Assembly (NCBI RefSeq): GCF_046156265.1
Contig: NZ_JAWDIR010000043.1
Coordinates: 248,001 to 312,000, forward strand
DNA: 64,000 nt
Direction of reading: 5' to 3'
Origin: CAMDHY01 sp046156265
Lineage (GTDB): Bacteria; Pseudomonadota; Alphaproteobacteria; Rhizobiales; Segnochrobactraceae
The notes below the pieces were generated by a model. It was not told where the DNA came from and made no database searches. It was given only the letters and a program-made list of their open reading frames with translations. This document shows positions 42,436 through 50,901 of the stretch, piece after piece; within the stretch, counting starts at the first letter, position 1; every line of letters starts with the position of its first letter. Made by a program: the position numbers and the translations under genes.

Positions 42436-42756
42436 ATGGTGACGAAGCCCGCAGTGGCCCGCATCTTCCGGCCGGCGAAGACGGCCATGCAGTCCGGTCG
42501 CGGCAAGACGCACCGCTGGGTGTTCGAGTATGCGCCCAACGTGGCGCGCACGGTCGAGCCGCTGATGGGCTGGACGTCCTCCAGCGACATGACGAGCCAG
42601 GTGAAGCTGTTCTTCGAGACGCGCGAGGAGGCGATCGCCTACGCCGAGCGCAACGCCATTCCGTTCGAGGTTTTCGAGCCTCACGACAGCAGCCCGAAGC
42701 GGATTTCCTACTCGGACAATTTCCGCACCGATCGCCTGGTGCCCTGGACGCACTGA
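42436..42756 (+). CDS. ETC complex I subunit conserved region protein (NDUFS4-like), 106 aa
   Basis: The protein follows the NDUFS4 pattern: ARIFRPAKTAMQSGRGKTHRWVFEYAP at the N-terminus, EPLMGWTSSSDMTSQVKLFFETREEAIAYAERN in the middle and FRTDRLVPWTH at the end. Alphaproteobacteria carry this accessory complex I subunit as a stand-alone gene away from the nuo operon, as here. GAGGGG lies 7 nt before ATG 42436. It sits between tRNA-Pro and tRNA-Arg. Confidence 0.9.
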   Translation: MVTKPAVARIFRPAKTAMQSGRGKTHRWVFEYAPNVARTVEPLMGWTSSSDMTSQVKLFFETREEAIAYAERNAIPFEVFEPHDSSPKRISYSDNFRTDRLVPWTH

Positions 42757-42830
42757 TCGACCCGTCCGGTGGGTGATCCCCGGAGCCGACCCGTCGGGTT
42801 GGTCATCGGCCGGGCGGCCGGTGTTGCTGC

Positions 42831-42906
42831 GGCCCCGTAGCTCAGAGGATAGAGCAGCAGCCTTCTAAGCTGTTGGTCGCAGGTTCGAATCCTGCCGGGG
42901 TCACCA
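42831..42906 (+). tRNA. tRNA-Arg (anticodon UCU), integration target
   Basis: GGCCCCGTAGCTCAGAGGAT begins the gene. The anticodon arm has TTCTAA with TCT in the loop, the T arm is GCAGGTTCGAATCCTGC, and the 3' end is GTCACCA with encoded CCA. It is intact and overlaps the left attachment repeat, so the element's own sequence supplies the 3' end after integration. Confidence 0.95.
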
Positions 42907-42907
42907 A
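42859..42907. repeat. Left attachment site (attL), 49 bp
   Basis: A 49-bp segment starting AGCCTTCTAAGCTG and ending GGGGTCACCAA is identical to 61338-61386. It covers the anticodon loop to one base past the CCA of tRNA-Arg. The direct repeat bounds the integrated element. Confidence 0.95.
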
Positions 42908-42940
42908 CGATTACAACAGCTTAGGAGAATGCCGGCTAAC

Positions 42941-42974
42941 GGTGTTTCACCTTCTGTTTCGCCACCTGTTTCCT
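42941..42974. promoter_or_regulatory. Probable integrase arm-type sites (left)
   Basis: GTTTC occurs at 42944, 42956 and 42968, exactly 12 bp apart, just inside attL. The first two are within an inverted copy of the motif pair found inside attR (61268-61291). This pairing at both ends is expected of arm-type sites of a tyrosine integrase. Confidence 0.55.
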
Positions 42975-44181
42975 ATTCCGTTCCCTTCGCCCGGTGATGC
43001 CGCCGCAGCGACGCCACCGTCGAGGTCTGCTCTACCGACCCGCGGTTGTATCGGCCGGTCACCTTCGGGTCGGAATGCGTCGCCATCTGGCGGACGTGCT
43101 CCAACTCGGCGCCGGCGTCGAAGGCCTCTGTGATCGCGCCCGCGCGGGTGTCGCGCGACCAGATCGCATCCGGGATGCCCGCCTGCCGGGCGATGCGGCG
43201 CCAGAGGGCGGCGAACCAACGGTGCCGATAGGGGCGGCCCGTCTGCTCGTCGATCACCATCGGCCCGATGCGCCGTTCCTCCGGAACACGGGCGATCTCG
43301 GCCGCCACCAGGGGGAAGTCGGCAACGGTGAAGTTCGCCTTGGCGCCCGTCTTCGTCGTCTTCTTCGACAGGCGCCCGCCCGTGATGTCCTGCCACAACA
43401 CGCCACCGCTCCAGCGGCGCCCGGCGTAAACGTGACCCCCAGTCACCTTTGCGTCCGGCGCTGGCTCCCATTTTCCGATGACGTCCGTCTGCCGCAGCGA
43501 GGTGTCGAACATCACCGCCGCCGCCATCGCCAACGAGGGACGCTTGGCCTCGTGCGCCGCAGCGATAAAGGCGAGCACCTGGCTATAGGAGGGTGCCTGT
43601 TCGCGCGGAGCCGGCATGGTGAAGCGCATCTCGGCGAGGATCTCGCGAAGGTCGCGGCAGCCGGGAAGGCGCATCACCACGCCCCACGAGACTATCCGGC
43701 GCAGCGTCTTCATCGCGCCCTGGGCCCGCCGGATCCGCGGTGACCCGTCCGGCGTCGCCGGCTTAGCGAAGTTCGTATGCCAGCGCCGGAGGTCGGCACC
43801 GGTGATGCGGTCGATGCGGCGGTCGCCCACGGCATCCACCAGCACCTTCGCCTCGACGTCGTAGACCCGCCCGGTGGCGAACGAGACGGTGCGCCGCGGG
43901 CTGTCGGGGTGCGTCTCGTAGATGCGGTTGAGCGACCGGATGGTGCCGTCGAAGCGCAACAGGCGAGCGCCGCCGCGGGCCTCCGATTCGCACCAGCTGG
44001 CAAGCTCGGCCGTCAGCTCGCGGCACTTGGCGGCGCGCTCGGCCTCGTCGTCCTGCCGCAGCCGCACCGTGCGTGGCCGGAAGGTCTTCGCCTCCGGCCG
44101 CTTGCTGGCGCGGGCCGCCGACCACCACCATTCGGCGCCGCGGACCTTCATCAGGCCTGGCGCCTCACCTTTAGTTCGCAT
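42973..44181 (-). CDS. Tyrosine-type phage integrase, 402 aa
   Basis: The C-terminal catalytic domain has DTSLRQTDVIGKW with the first catalytic Arg, KKTTKTGAKANF with the Lys, RDTRAGAITEAFDAGAELEHVRQMATHSDPKVTGRYNRG with the second Arg, the His (ATHS) and the nucleophile Tyr. The usual HxLRH motif is replaced by DTRAG, as in many alphaproteobacterial phage integrases. The N-terminal half holds SAM-like and arm-binding domains. ATG 44181 has GGGGAG 7 nt upstream. The gene lies 66 bp from attL and reads towards the tRNA, the typical position. It overlaps the AlpA-like gene by 11 nt. Confidence 0.93.
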   Translation of the reverse strand: MRTKGEAPGLMKVRGAEWWWSAARASKRPEAKTFRPRTVRLRQDDEAERAAKCRELTAELASWCESEARGGARLLRFDGTIRSLNRIYETHPDSPRRTVSFATGRVYDVEAKVLVDAVGDRRIDRITGADLRRWHTNFAKPATPDGSPRIRRAQGAMKTLRRIVSWGVVMRLPGCRDLREILAEMRFTMPAPREQAPSYSQVLAFIAAAHEAKRPSLAMAAAVMFDTSLRQTDVIGKWEPAPDAKVTGGHVYAGRRWSGGVLWQDITGGRLSKKTTKTGAKANFTVADFPLVAAEIARVPEERRIGPMVIDEQTGRPYRHRWFAALWRRIARQAGIPDAIWSRDTRAGAITEAFDAGAELEHVRQMATHSDPKVTGRYNRGSVEQTSTVASLRRHHRAKGTE

Positions 44182-44452
44182 TGTCGTCTCCCCAGTTTTC
44201 CGGCCCATCGGGAGCGAGGGGCAGGGGAGCCGAGTGGACGCCCAAGCCGGCGCGGCGGTCAAGGAAGGCGCGCACGGCGGGGAAGTAGCGGCGGCCGAAG
44301 ATCGGGTCGCGCGCCGGGAAGCCGTCGCGCTCGAGGGTGCGGAAGATGGTGCGGGCCTTGTCCTCGCCGATGCCGAGGACGGCCGCGAGCTGCGCGTCGC
44401 TCACGAAGAGCGTCGCAGCCTTGGCTTCGGTCCTGGGGCTCGCGTCGGACAT
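44171..44452 (-). CDS. AlpA/excisionase-like winged-helix protein, 93 aa
   Basis: A small DNA-binding protein: LFVSDAQLAAVLGIGEDKARTIFRTLERDGFPARDPIFGRRYFPAVRAFLDRR matches the wHTH of excisionases and AlpA-type regulators. It overlaps integrase by 11 nt, so the two are co-translated. AGGAGG lies 10 nt before ATG 44452; a GTG at 44461 is too close to it. It probably directs excision, or activates integrase as AlpA does in satellites. Confidence 0.72.
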   Translation of the reverse strand: MSDASPRTEAKAATLFVSDAQLAAVLGIGEDKARTIFRTLERDGFPARDPIFGRRYFPAVRAFLDRRAGLGVHSAPLPLAPDGPENWGDDNAN

Positions 44453-44612
44453 GGTCGTCACGCCTCCTGAAACAATCCCGGCCTCGCCACCCTTGACCCC
44501 CGTTATCCCACCGCGGCGCGGGGAGGATGGCTTTCGTCCCGACCGGCCGGGTGGCCGAGGTCATGGAGCGCCGCGGTAGTCTTTGAGCCGGACGGAATTC
44601 GTACGGCTGGCC

Positions 44613-44825
44613 CTAGAATCCCTTCGACGAGCCCACCCTGACGGTGTGGACGCGCCGGCCCTCGGCGGCAGCGATCTGCCGCTCGAGGTCGGCGATGGCG
44701 GCGGCGAGGTCGCGGTCGTTCTGATAGACCACGCGCTCGTCGCCGTTCTGGACTTCGCGCACGCCAGCGGCGCGCGAGGTCCGAAGTCGGTCGAGCTGCT
44801 CGCGCAGCTCGGTGGTCGTCGTCAT
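44613..44825 (-). CDS. gpW-like head-tail joining protein, 70 aa
   Basis: MTTTTELREQLDRLRTSRAAG, followed by EVQNGDERVVYQNDRDLAAAIADLERQIAAAEG and a basic C-terminus HTVRVGSSKGF, matches the gpW family, small proteins that sit at the head-tail connector in lambdoid phages. The two-helix pattern and the length agree. It follows the capsid gene with a 2-nt gap. In lambda gpW lies between terminase and portal, so its place at the end of the head block is unusual. Confidence 0.8.
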   Translation of the reverse strand: MTTTTELREQLDRLRTSRAAGVREVQNGDERVVYQNDRDLAAAIADLERQIAAAEGRRVHTVRVGSSKGF

Positions 44826-44827
44826 CG

Positions 44828-46705
44828 TCAGGTGCCCGCGTTGCGGAACCACCCGCGCCAGTCGACGAAGCCGGCGCCGAAGTCGAGGCGGACGCGCACC
44901 TGAACGCCGTCCACCTCGAAGCCGGCCTTGCTCTCCACCTGCGGCCCCTCGACACCCTCGAGGTAAGCCCATTCCAGCCCGTCGATCGCGGCCGGGTCGG
45001 CGGCGATCATCCATGCGTCATCGTCCGCGAGCCGCGGCTCGACGACGAGGACGAGGTTCGAGAACGGGTTGACGTCCTCGGCCCGGGTCGGGGTGAAGGC
45101 GGCGAGCGCCTTCTCGGCGTCGGTCTCGCCGGCGCTGGGCACGATCAGGTAGCGGGGCGTCACGGCGATCAGCTCGCCGGAGAGGCCGACTTGCTTGCGC
45201 ATCGCCAGCCGGCCGGCGGCGATGAGCGGCGCGAAGGCGGGCGGCGTCTCGCCCTTCCACGGTGTGCCGAGCACGGTGGCGACGTTCTTGTGGGTGGTGT
45301 GGAAGAGCGGCTGACCGTCGCTCATCGTCGGCCCGGCGCCGGCATTGGCGGCGAACAGGTCGGCGAGCAGCTGCGCCTCCGTCGCCGCGGCCGCCTGGCC
45401 GAGGCGGCGGGAGAGGTCGGTGAAGGCGCCGAGGTCGTCGTTGACGAGGGCCTGACGGCTGATCGGGATGATCTTGCCGTAGGTGGCGACGGCGTAGCTC
45501 TCCTTCGCCTCGACGAGCGTGCCGCTCCGGAACTCGCCGGCTTCGTTCACCTTCTCGAGGCGCGGACCCTCGGAAATCTGCAGCCGGTGCTTCGCCCGGA
45601 AGTCGCGGGCGTTGCTCTGCCGGGCGATCTGCTTCAGCGCCGACGGCACGGCCATGTAGGTCGCCCGCAGGGTGCGGTTGACGAGGTCGCCGAGCAAGAG
45701 CGGGAAGTCCGACGTGGTGTGCAGCGCGCGTTCGATCGTCGCCGTCGGCGAAAGGCCGGTGGTGGCGATGCTGCGCACCCGAAGGCAGTCGCGGGCAATG
45801 TCCAGCGTCGTCATGTGGACGTAGGGCTTGGCCGCGTCCGAAGGCGTCACGCCCGGCGTGTGGCGCACGTAGAGCGCCTCGCCGATCGTCCGCGCCCGGA
45901 AGGCCGGGTCGGTGTGGTCGACGCCCACCTCGACGACGGTGTTGCGGATCGGCGCCGGCGGGGTGCGCGAGCGCAGCGCTTCCACGGCGGCGACGCTGGC
46001 GCGCTCGGCAGTGTCGCCGGCGTCGATCCGCTGGTCGATCCACGACTGGTCGAGCCCCGCCACGGTGGCGATGCTGCGGATCTCGGCGTTGACGGCGGCG
46101 CGGTCGGTGGTCTGCACGGTGTTGGCGGCCGGGGCGGGGGGCGCCGGCGGCGGGTTGGTGCTCGGCTCGGTGGCCGAGGCAGTGGAATCCGTCATCTCGG
46201 CGTTCCTTATGCCGGTGAGACGGTCGGCGGGCACGATGACGAGGGACACCTCGACCAGGTCGATCTGCGTCGCGATCTTCTCGCGCCGCTTCGTCCTGGG
46301 GTTCGTCCGCTCGGTATGGGCGAGCACGATGTAGCCGATGCTGAAGGCGTAGGTCTGGCCGTCGGACAGCTCGGCTGCGATGCGCTGCGAAAGGGGGTTG
46401 TGGCGGGAGAGCGTCGCCCGGCCCCGGAGCTGCCCGCCGACCGTCACGAGACTGTCGACACTCCCGAGGCGCCGGTCGACGCTCTCCCTTTGATGGCTGT
46501 CGAGCAGCGGCACGGTGGCCGGCCACGTCTGCGACAGCTGAATGATCTCATCGAACTCGCCGGCGAAGTCGTAGCGCCGCACGGCGGCGCCGCTCGACAG
46601 CACGGCTTCGAACGTCATCGTCTCGGCGTTCCACGACCGCGGCGAGGCGGTCGCAAGCCGCGTCAGGATCTCCGCCGGCGCGGTGGTCGTGGCGGGCGCG
46701 TTCAA
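44828..46705 (-). CDS. Prohead protease-major capsid protein fusion, 625 aa
   Basis: Residues about 15-165 form a HK97-type U35 protease: ETMTFEAVLSSGAAVRRYDF, the catalytic His in PLLDSHQRES and the Ser in TYAFSIGYIVLAH. A Pro/Ala-rich linker (about 185-210) leads to the capsid part (TIEVGVDH... in the corresponding region: EVGVDHTDPAFRARTIGEALYVRH, GKIIPISRQALVNDDLGAFTDL, ...DVNPFSNLVLVVEPRL). Such fusions are common in phages of alphaproteobacteria; the protease part cleaves itself off during head maturation. The TTG start at 46705 overlaps the preceding stop (TTGA) and has GAGG upstream. It forms the element's major shell. Confidence 0.9.
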   Translation of the reverse strand: MNAPATTTAPAEILTRLATASPRSWNAETMTFEAVLSSGAAVRRYDFAGEFDEIIQLSQTWPATVPLLDSHQRESVDRRLGSVDSLVTVGGQLRGRATLSRHNPLSQRIAAELSDGQTYAFSIGYIVLAHTERTNPRTKRREKIATQIDLVEVSLVIVPADRLTGIRNAEMTDSTASATEPSTNPPPAPPAPAANTVQTTDRAAVNAEIRSIATVAGLDQSWIDQRIDAGDTAERASVAAVEALRSRTPPAPIRNTVVEVGVDHTDPAFRARTIGEALYVRHTPGVTPSDAAKPYVHMTTLDIARDCLRVRSIATTGLSPTATIERALHTTSDFPLLLGDLVNRTLRATYMAVPSALKQIARQSNARDFRAKHRLQISEGPRLEKVNEAGEFRSGTLVEAKESYAVATYGKIIPISRQALVNDDLGAFTDLSRRLGQAAAATEAQLLADLFAANAGAGPTMSDGQPLFHTTHKNVATVLGTPWKGETPPAFAPLIAAGRLAMRKQVGLSGELIAVTPRYLIVPSAGETDAEKALAAFTPTRAEDVNPFSNLVLVVEPRLADDDAWMIAADPAAIDGLEWAYLEGVEGPQVESKAGFEVDGVQVRVRLDFGAGFVDWRGWFRNAGT

Positions 46706-47109
46706 TGGAGCACCTCGGTCGCCTCGAGCACGACACCGTGCAGCCCCGGCACCACTTCGCCTATCACCGCGCTCACAGTCTCGCCGAGCATGGCGTAGGG
46801 CACGCCGAGGGCGTCGGCGACGTTGCCCATGGTCATGGGCTCGCCGGCAACGAGACGGGCGGCGATCTCGGCGCACGTCAGCCGGAAGGCCGGCGTCGCC
46901 ATATGGGCGAGCGCCTCGGCCTCCGTCATTGCCTCAGTCTGCTCGCGGCTGCGGCTCACCGGCATCGCCGGTGCCTCGCGGGCAATCGGCGAATCGTCGG
47001 CGCCGAACACGGTGAGGACACGGAAGAGTGCCATCCGGACGGTGGCAGCGACCAGCCAGGGCACCTCGTCCGCGGCGATTGCGAAGGCGACATACTTCCG
47101 GCCGTTCAT
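46702..47109 (-). CDS. Unknown phage protein between portal and capsid, 135 aa
   Basis: MNGRKYVAFAIAADEVPWLVAATVRMALFRVLTVFGADD opens a mainly helical protein, and a later part, LTCAEIAARLVAGEPMTMGNVADALGVPYAMLGETV, looks like a helix-turn-helix. It overlaps the portal stop (ATGA) and its own stop overlaps the capsid-fusion start (TTGA). The tight coupling suggests a role in head assembly, perhaps as a scaffold or regulator. I do not recognise a family. Confidence 0.7.
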   Translation of the reverse strand: MNGRKYVAFAIAADEVPWLVAATVRMALFRVLTVFGADDSPIAREAPAMPVSRSREQTEAMTEAEALAHMATPAFRLTCAEIAARLVAGEPMTMGNVADALGVPYAMLGETVSAVIGEVVPGLHGVVLEATEVLH

Positions 47110-48524
47110 GGCGTGGTCTCCGGGATCTGCGGGGCAAGGCCGAGGCTCGCTTCGCGGGCGCGGTCGGCGGCGATCTCGCGGTCGAGGGCCTCGACGTCGA
47201 AGCCGCGAGCGGCAACCGCCTGGCGTCGGCTCATCAGATTCGCGCCGATGGCCGCGATCTCGGCCTCGACGTCCTTCTTCGGGTCCACCCATTCCGACCG
47301 CGGCGGGGTGAAGGTGGCGGCAAGCCAAGGCGCCGGCTGGCGGGTGAAGTCGTTCCGGGCGAGCCGGCCCGAAAGGGCCTCGAGGGTCACCCATCGCCGC
47401 CAGACGGGGCGGAGCAGCTGGAAGCCGAAGATCGCGTGCTGCAGCGCCTCGGCGCGGCGGCGATGCTCGACCTTGCCCTCGCGCAAGCTCGAGTAGTTCG
47501 CCTCGGAGAGGTCGCCGTCGAAGAGGTGCATCGGCAGACCGAAACCGGCCGCCATCTCCATGCGCGTGGTGCGCAGGAACTCCATCGCCTCGGCGCCGAT
47601 GTTCGCCGGGTCGCTGAAGCGCACGTCCTGGCCGGGCAGCAAGACTTTCAGCTCGCCGGGCTCCATGCTGACATCGACGATGCCGGAGCCCGCAGGCGTG
47701 CCGTCCATCGGGGCGGCGGAGCCTTCAGGGTTGACGATGAAACCGGCGAGCAGGCCGGCGATCTTCAAGCGAACCAGGTGAGCGTCGGTGGCGGCGTCAT
47801 AGTCGGCGAGGCGCAGCAGCACCGGCGCGCCCCACGGCACGCCGCGCAGCTGGCCGGCGGTGTCGCGGCGGAAGACGTGCAGCACGTCGCTCGCCGGAAG
47901 CCGGACCGTCGAGAGATCCGAGACCAGCGGCAGGCCGGGGTTCGTCCGCCTGAAGTGGTAGGCGACGACGCGGCCACCGGCGTCGATCTCGATGCCGTGG
48001 ATGATCGCCCGGCCGCCGCCGAGGTCGACCGTCATCGAACTGTCGACCATGTCGGTGTCGTGCACGCGCAGCCGAAGCCGGCCGTCGGCGGTCGTCTCCA
48101 GCACAACGAAGCACTCGCCGTCGCGGACCATCAGCCGGGCGATCAGCGCCTGCAGCCCATAGAAGTCGGTTCTGCCGTCGGTGTCGCTCTCGTCGGTCCA
48201 ACGCTCGAAGGCATCGGAGAGTGCCTGGCGGGTGGCGGCGTCGGGATGCTGGGGCGAGATGCGGATGCCGGAGCCGACGAGGCTCGATTCCCACGAATTG
48301 ATCGCGGCCCGGAAGAGCGCGTTGGAATGATCCTGCTGGCGCGATCGGGCGACGGTGACGACGCGGCCAGCGTGCGCCACGGCGAGGGAGGAGCGGGTCT
48401 CCGGATAGGTCGCCCACCGCCGGCCGCCGGCGGCGGCGTCCATGCTGCGGGTCGCCGGCTGCCGTCCGGCCACCCGGTCGGCGAGGCTTGCCACGGTGCG
48501 GCGGATGCGGCGGGCGAAGCTCAC
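47106..48524 (-). CDS. Lambda-type phage portal protein, 472 aa
   Basis: The sequence fits the GpB portal family: NALFRAAINSWESSLVGSGIRISPQ, a central WGAPVLLRLADYDAATDAHLVRLKIAGLLAGF, GFGLPMHLFDGDLSEANYSSLREGKVEHRRRAE and FTRQPAPWLAATFTPPRSEWVDPKKDVEAEIAAI. The portal ring is the DNA entry channel and binds terminase. GTG 48524 overlaps the preceding stop (GTGA), and the gene overlaps the next by ATGA. No disruption is visible. Confidence 0.9.
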   Translation of the reverse strand: MSFARRIRRTVASLADRVAGRQPATRSMDAAAGGRRWATYPETRSSLAVAHAGRVVTVARSRQQDHSNALFRAAINSWESSLVGSGIRISPQHPDAATRQALSDAFERWTDESDTDGRTDFYGLQALIARLMVRDGECFVVLETTADGRLRLRVHDTDMVDSSMTVDLGGGRAIIHGIEIDAGGRVVAYHFRRTNPGLPLVSDLSTVRLPASDVLHVFRRDTAGQLRGVPWGAPVLLRLADYDAATDAHLVRLKIAGLLAGFIVNPEGSAAPMDGTPAGSGIVDVSMEPGELKVLLPGQDVRFSDPANIGAEAMEFLRTTRMEMAAGFGLPMHLFDGDLSEANYSSLREGKVEHRRRAEALQHAIFGFQLLRPVWRRWVTLEALSGRLARNDFTRQPAPWLAATFTPPRSEWVDPKKDVEAEIAAIGANLMSRRQAVAARGFDVEALDREIAADRAREASLGLAPQIPETTP

Positions 48525-49075
48525 GCGTCGGGCTCCCGCGGCGGGAAGAAGGCGGGCAGGCCTGCCTTGACGCGCTGCGCCCGCTTCAGGACGTGCAGCG
48601 CCATCACGTCGATCTCGACGGTGATGTAGGTCGTCGGCAGGAAGTGCAGCCGCATCGTGTCGCTCGACAGCGCATCCGACGCCCGCATCTGCGGGCCGTC
48701 CTCGGCGGTGCTGTAGATGTAGCCGCGGCGATACTCGCCCACCTTCCACGCCTTCAGCGAAATAGGGTCGTCCGGGTCGGGCGTGAACTCTTCCGGCGCG
48801 GACGCCCAAAGCTGTCGCACCCGCTCTTCGATCATCATCGCCATGCCGAAGGCAGGCGCTGGCGCAACGCCGAGCCGCACCATCTGAGTGACGAAGGTGA
48901 GGCGCACGGCGTCCATCGGCGAGTAGAGCAACTGCCCCGCCTTCCCCGGCCGTGCGCCGCCCACGTCGAGCAGGTGCCGCTCGATCCAGTTGCGGATGCT
49001 GGCGGGCTTCAGGCCGGGCACGAGCTCGAGGAGCTTGCGCTGCGGAAAGTGTTTGGTGTCGAGATCGAGTGTCAT
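48521..49075 (-). CDS. MerR-like HTH-containing phage protein, 184 aa
   Basis: MTLDLDTKHFPQRKLLELVPG starts a domain whose next part, KPASIRNWIERHLLDVGGARPGKAGQLLYSPMDAVRLTFVTQMVRLG, is typical of MerR-type winged helix proteins in alphaproteobacterial phages. The rest is unknown. It is the first gene of the portal-capsid block, overlaps portal by GTGA, and lies downstream of an unusual 11-bp tandem repeat. It may bind DNA as a late-gene regulator, or could serve as a small-terminase-like protein. Function unproven. Confidence 0.65.
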   Translation of the reverse strand: MTLDLDTKHFPQRKLLELVPGLKPASIRNWIERHLLDVGGARPGKAGQLLYSPMDAVRLTFVTQMVRLGVAPAPAFGMAMMIEERVRQLWASAPEEFTPDPDDPISLKAWKVGEYRRGYIYSTAEDGPQMRASDALSSDTMRLHFLPTTYITVEIDVMALHVLKRAQRVKAGLPAFFPPREPDA

Positions 49076-49129
49076 GCGATAATGAGGCGCATGGCTCGCC
49101 CCATAGTTCAAGCTGTTCCCGTTTCGTAT

Positions 49130-49165
49130 CCCCGGGTTTTCCCCGGGTTTTCCCCGGGGAAAGAG
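49130..49165. repeat. Tandem 11-bp repeat CCCCGGGTTTT, about three copies
   Basis: Copies start at 49130, 49141 and 49152, the third diverging to CCCCGGGGAAA so that TTTCCCCGGGGAAA forms a 14-bp palindrome. It lies 55 bp upstream of the start of the portal-block gene at 49075. The period of one helical turn suits a protein binding site. Confidence 0.55.
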
Positions 49166-49201
49166 GATCAAGCCATTGATCTGGCTTGGGAAACTTTTTC
49201 A

Positions 49202-49660
49202 TCAGAACAGCCGCTCTTCCCACTCGCCACGCTTCCACGCCATGACGTGGAACTCGTCGCTCACCGGACGCTCTGCCCACCGCCGCCGCATCTCCCCAAT
49301 ATCTTGAGTTGAGCCAACATAGTTGAAGTAACCGGCCATCCGACGAGGTCTCTCTCCCGGCACTTCGACGCTAAAGTAAGTTCCAGCAACCATATCGGCG
49401 AAGAACAGACGAAGGCCGTTGAAGGTTCGGGTGTGGAGCAGGCTACGGAAAATGATCTGCCCGCGTTCGTCGATGAAGGCATCACCGTCCATGATCTCGT
49501 CCGGTTTCGCCATCAGCGCCTTCAGCCGCGGGATGATCACCGCGAGCGCATCGGCCCGGCGGCGTGAACGGGCGGCCTTGCGAGCGGCGAGGACGGCGGC
49601 TTCCACGGGTGGCAGCTTCGGCGGGTTCGCCCACGGCGAGGTGTTCGGGGTGACGTTCAT
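49202..49660 (-). CDS. Unknown protein, 152 aa
   Basis: A soluble protein with basic N-terminus (PVEAAVLAARKAARSRRRADALAVIIPRLK), then GDAFIDERGQIIFRSLLHTRTFNGLRLFFADMVAG and MKAGYF-like region YFNYVGSTQDIGEMRRRW. Its start overlaps the preceding stop (ATGA). Base composition in the second half is less GC-rich than the host genes. I do not recognise a family; it belongs to the small accessory genes of the element. Confidence 0.6.
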   Translation of the reverse strand: MNVTPNTSPWANPPKLPPVEAAVLAARKAARSRRRADALAVIIPRLKALMAKPDEIMDGDAFIDERGQIIFRSLLHTRTFNGLRLFFADMVAGTYFSVEVPGERPRRMAGYFNYVGSTQDIGEMRRRWAERPVSDEFHVMAWKRGEWEERLF

Positions 49661-49881
49661 TGGTTCACCTTGTCGTTCCGGTCGAGTGCGGTGTTGATCG
49701 CGCCGGCGGCGCAGCCGGCGACGAGGCTGATGGCGGCGGCGTCGTGCCTGTCGAGGGCGGCGCGGTCGTCTGTCGCCAGCTCGATCACTCGCAGGAAGCA
49801 ACGCGCCTCGATCAGCGCCGCTTCGAGGTCGGTGTTCTGCGCAAAGCAGTTGGCTGGCGGATCGCGCGGAACGGCCGGCAT
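49657..49881 (-). CDS. Unknown small protein, 74 aa
   Basis: MPAVPRDPPANCFAQNTDLEAALIEARCFLRVIELATDDRAALDRHDAAAISLVAGCAAGAINTALDRND is mostly helical. The ATG at 49881 is embedded in the stop of the upstream gene (TGATG) and its stop overlaps the next start (ATGA). The coupling supports it as a real gene. No family is recognised. Confidence 0.6.
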   Translation of the reverse strand: MPAVPRDPPANCFAQNTDLEAALIEARCFLRVIELATDDRAALDRHDAAAISLVAGCAAGAINTALDRNDKVNQ

Positions 49882-50375
49882 CACTGCCACCCCCGCACGA
49901 TGCGCTCGACGGTCGCGAGGAAGTCGAAGATTAGGGCGTCATCTTCGCCGTCGGGTGGCGGGGGGCGAAGATAGAACGTGCGTTCGAAGGACCATCGCAG
50001 CGCGCGCGCATGAACGGCGAGGCCGGCGGGGGTGGACGGCAACAGCGTGCGGATGAAGGTGGCGAGCCGGTCGATGCTGATCGACGCGTGCAACTCGGCT
50101 TCCGCCGCTTCCATCGCCCCGAGGCGCTCCTCGAGCTTGCCGATGTGGTGGAGGCCGCCGGGCAAGTAGCTCTGCAACTCACCCTTCGGCGTGATGGTCG
50201 CCCAACCCTCGGAGTGCGCCAGGCGGGCAACCTCGCGGGAAAGCTGCTCGTCGCGCAGCGCCAGCGGCACCCACCGTTCGATCAAGGTGTCGAGAAGCGC
50301 GCCGGCGGCGAGAAGGGCGTGGTCGGGGTGCGGGCCTTCCGGCTCCGGTGCAGTCGTGCTATGCAATGCGGGCAT
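49881..50375 (-). CDS. Unknown protein, 164 aa
   Basis: After a Pro-rich start (ALHSTTAPEPEGPHPDH) it contains LLAAGALLDTLIERWVPLALRDEQLSREVARLAHSEGWATI, a region GKLEERLGAMEAAEAELHASIS with coiled-coil character, and ends HARALRWSFERTFYLRPPPPDGEDDALIFDFLATVERIVRGWQ. It is coupled to the next gene by TGATG. No family is recognised. Its place in the leftward accessory run suggests a regulatory or hijacking role, not a structural one. Confidence 0.6.
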   Translation of the reverse strand: MPALHSTTAPEPEGPHPDHALLAAGALLDTLIERWVPLALRDEQLSREVARLAHSEGWATITPKGELQSYLPGGLHHIGKLEERLGAMEAAEAELHASISIDRLATFIRTLLPSTPAGLAVHARALRWSFERTFYLRPPPPDGEDDALIFDFLATVERIVRGWQ

Positions 50376-50447
50376 CTTCTATCCCCCCATGATGGTTGAG
50401 GCATTGGCCCGGCCGAGGTTGCCGCCTCGAGCCGGGCCGCTTCGTTT

Positions 50448-50834
50448 TCAGGCCTGCCGCTGCTGTGCGTAGACCTCCTTCTCGATCTGCTCCCAGACCT
50501 GGCAGACGCCATGCGCGAAGCCACCGGCCCACGGGTCGCTGATCGCACTTTCGTCGGTCTCGTCACGCCAGTTGAGGGCGTAGGCGATCAGGGCGTCGCG
50601 CTGCTCCTCGTCTTTCACGAGATCGCGAAGGACGGCGAAGGTCAGGCGCGGGTCGTCCTTCGCGCCCTGATTGGCGATCTCGATGATCTCAGGCTCTTCG
50701 CCCTCCTCGATGGTCCACTGCCTGCCGGCGCGGCATCCATCGTCGAACTCTTCGGCTTTCCGCGCCGAGCTGTATTCGACGATGCGGGCGGCGGCCGTCT
50801 TGATTACTTCGGGGCTGAGTGCTTCGTTCTTCAT
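50448..50834 (-). CDS. Unknown acidic protein, 128 aa
   Basis: MKNEALSPEVIKTAAARIVEYSSARKAEEFDDGCRAGRQWTIEEGEEPEIIEIANQ begins an acidic helical protein ending CQVWEQIEKEVYAQQRQA. It has no membrane segment and no recognised family. GGAGAGACGG-type purine-rich sequence precedes the ATG. It lies between two small genes of the element. Confidence 0.55.
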   Translation of the reverse strand: MKNEALSPEVIKTAAARIVEYSSARKAEEFDDGCRAGRQWTIEEGEEPEIIEIANQGAKDDPRLTFAVLRDLVKDEEQRDALIAYALNWRDETDESAISDPWAGGFAHGVCQVWEQIEKEVYAQQRQA

Positions 50835-50901
50835 GTCCGTCTCTCCGGTTGTCCCCGGCGCAACGACCGAGGGGTTGAAGTCTTGGCCGAGGCGCCGAAG
50901 A

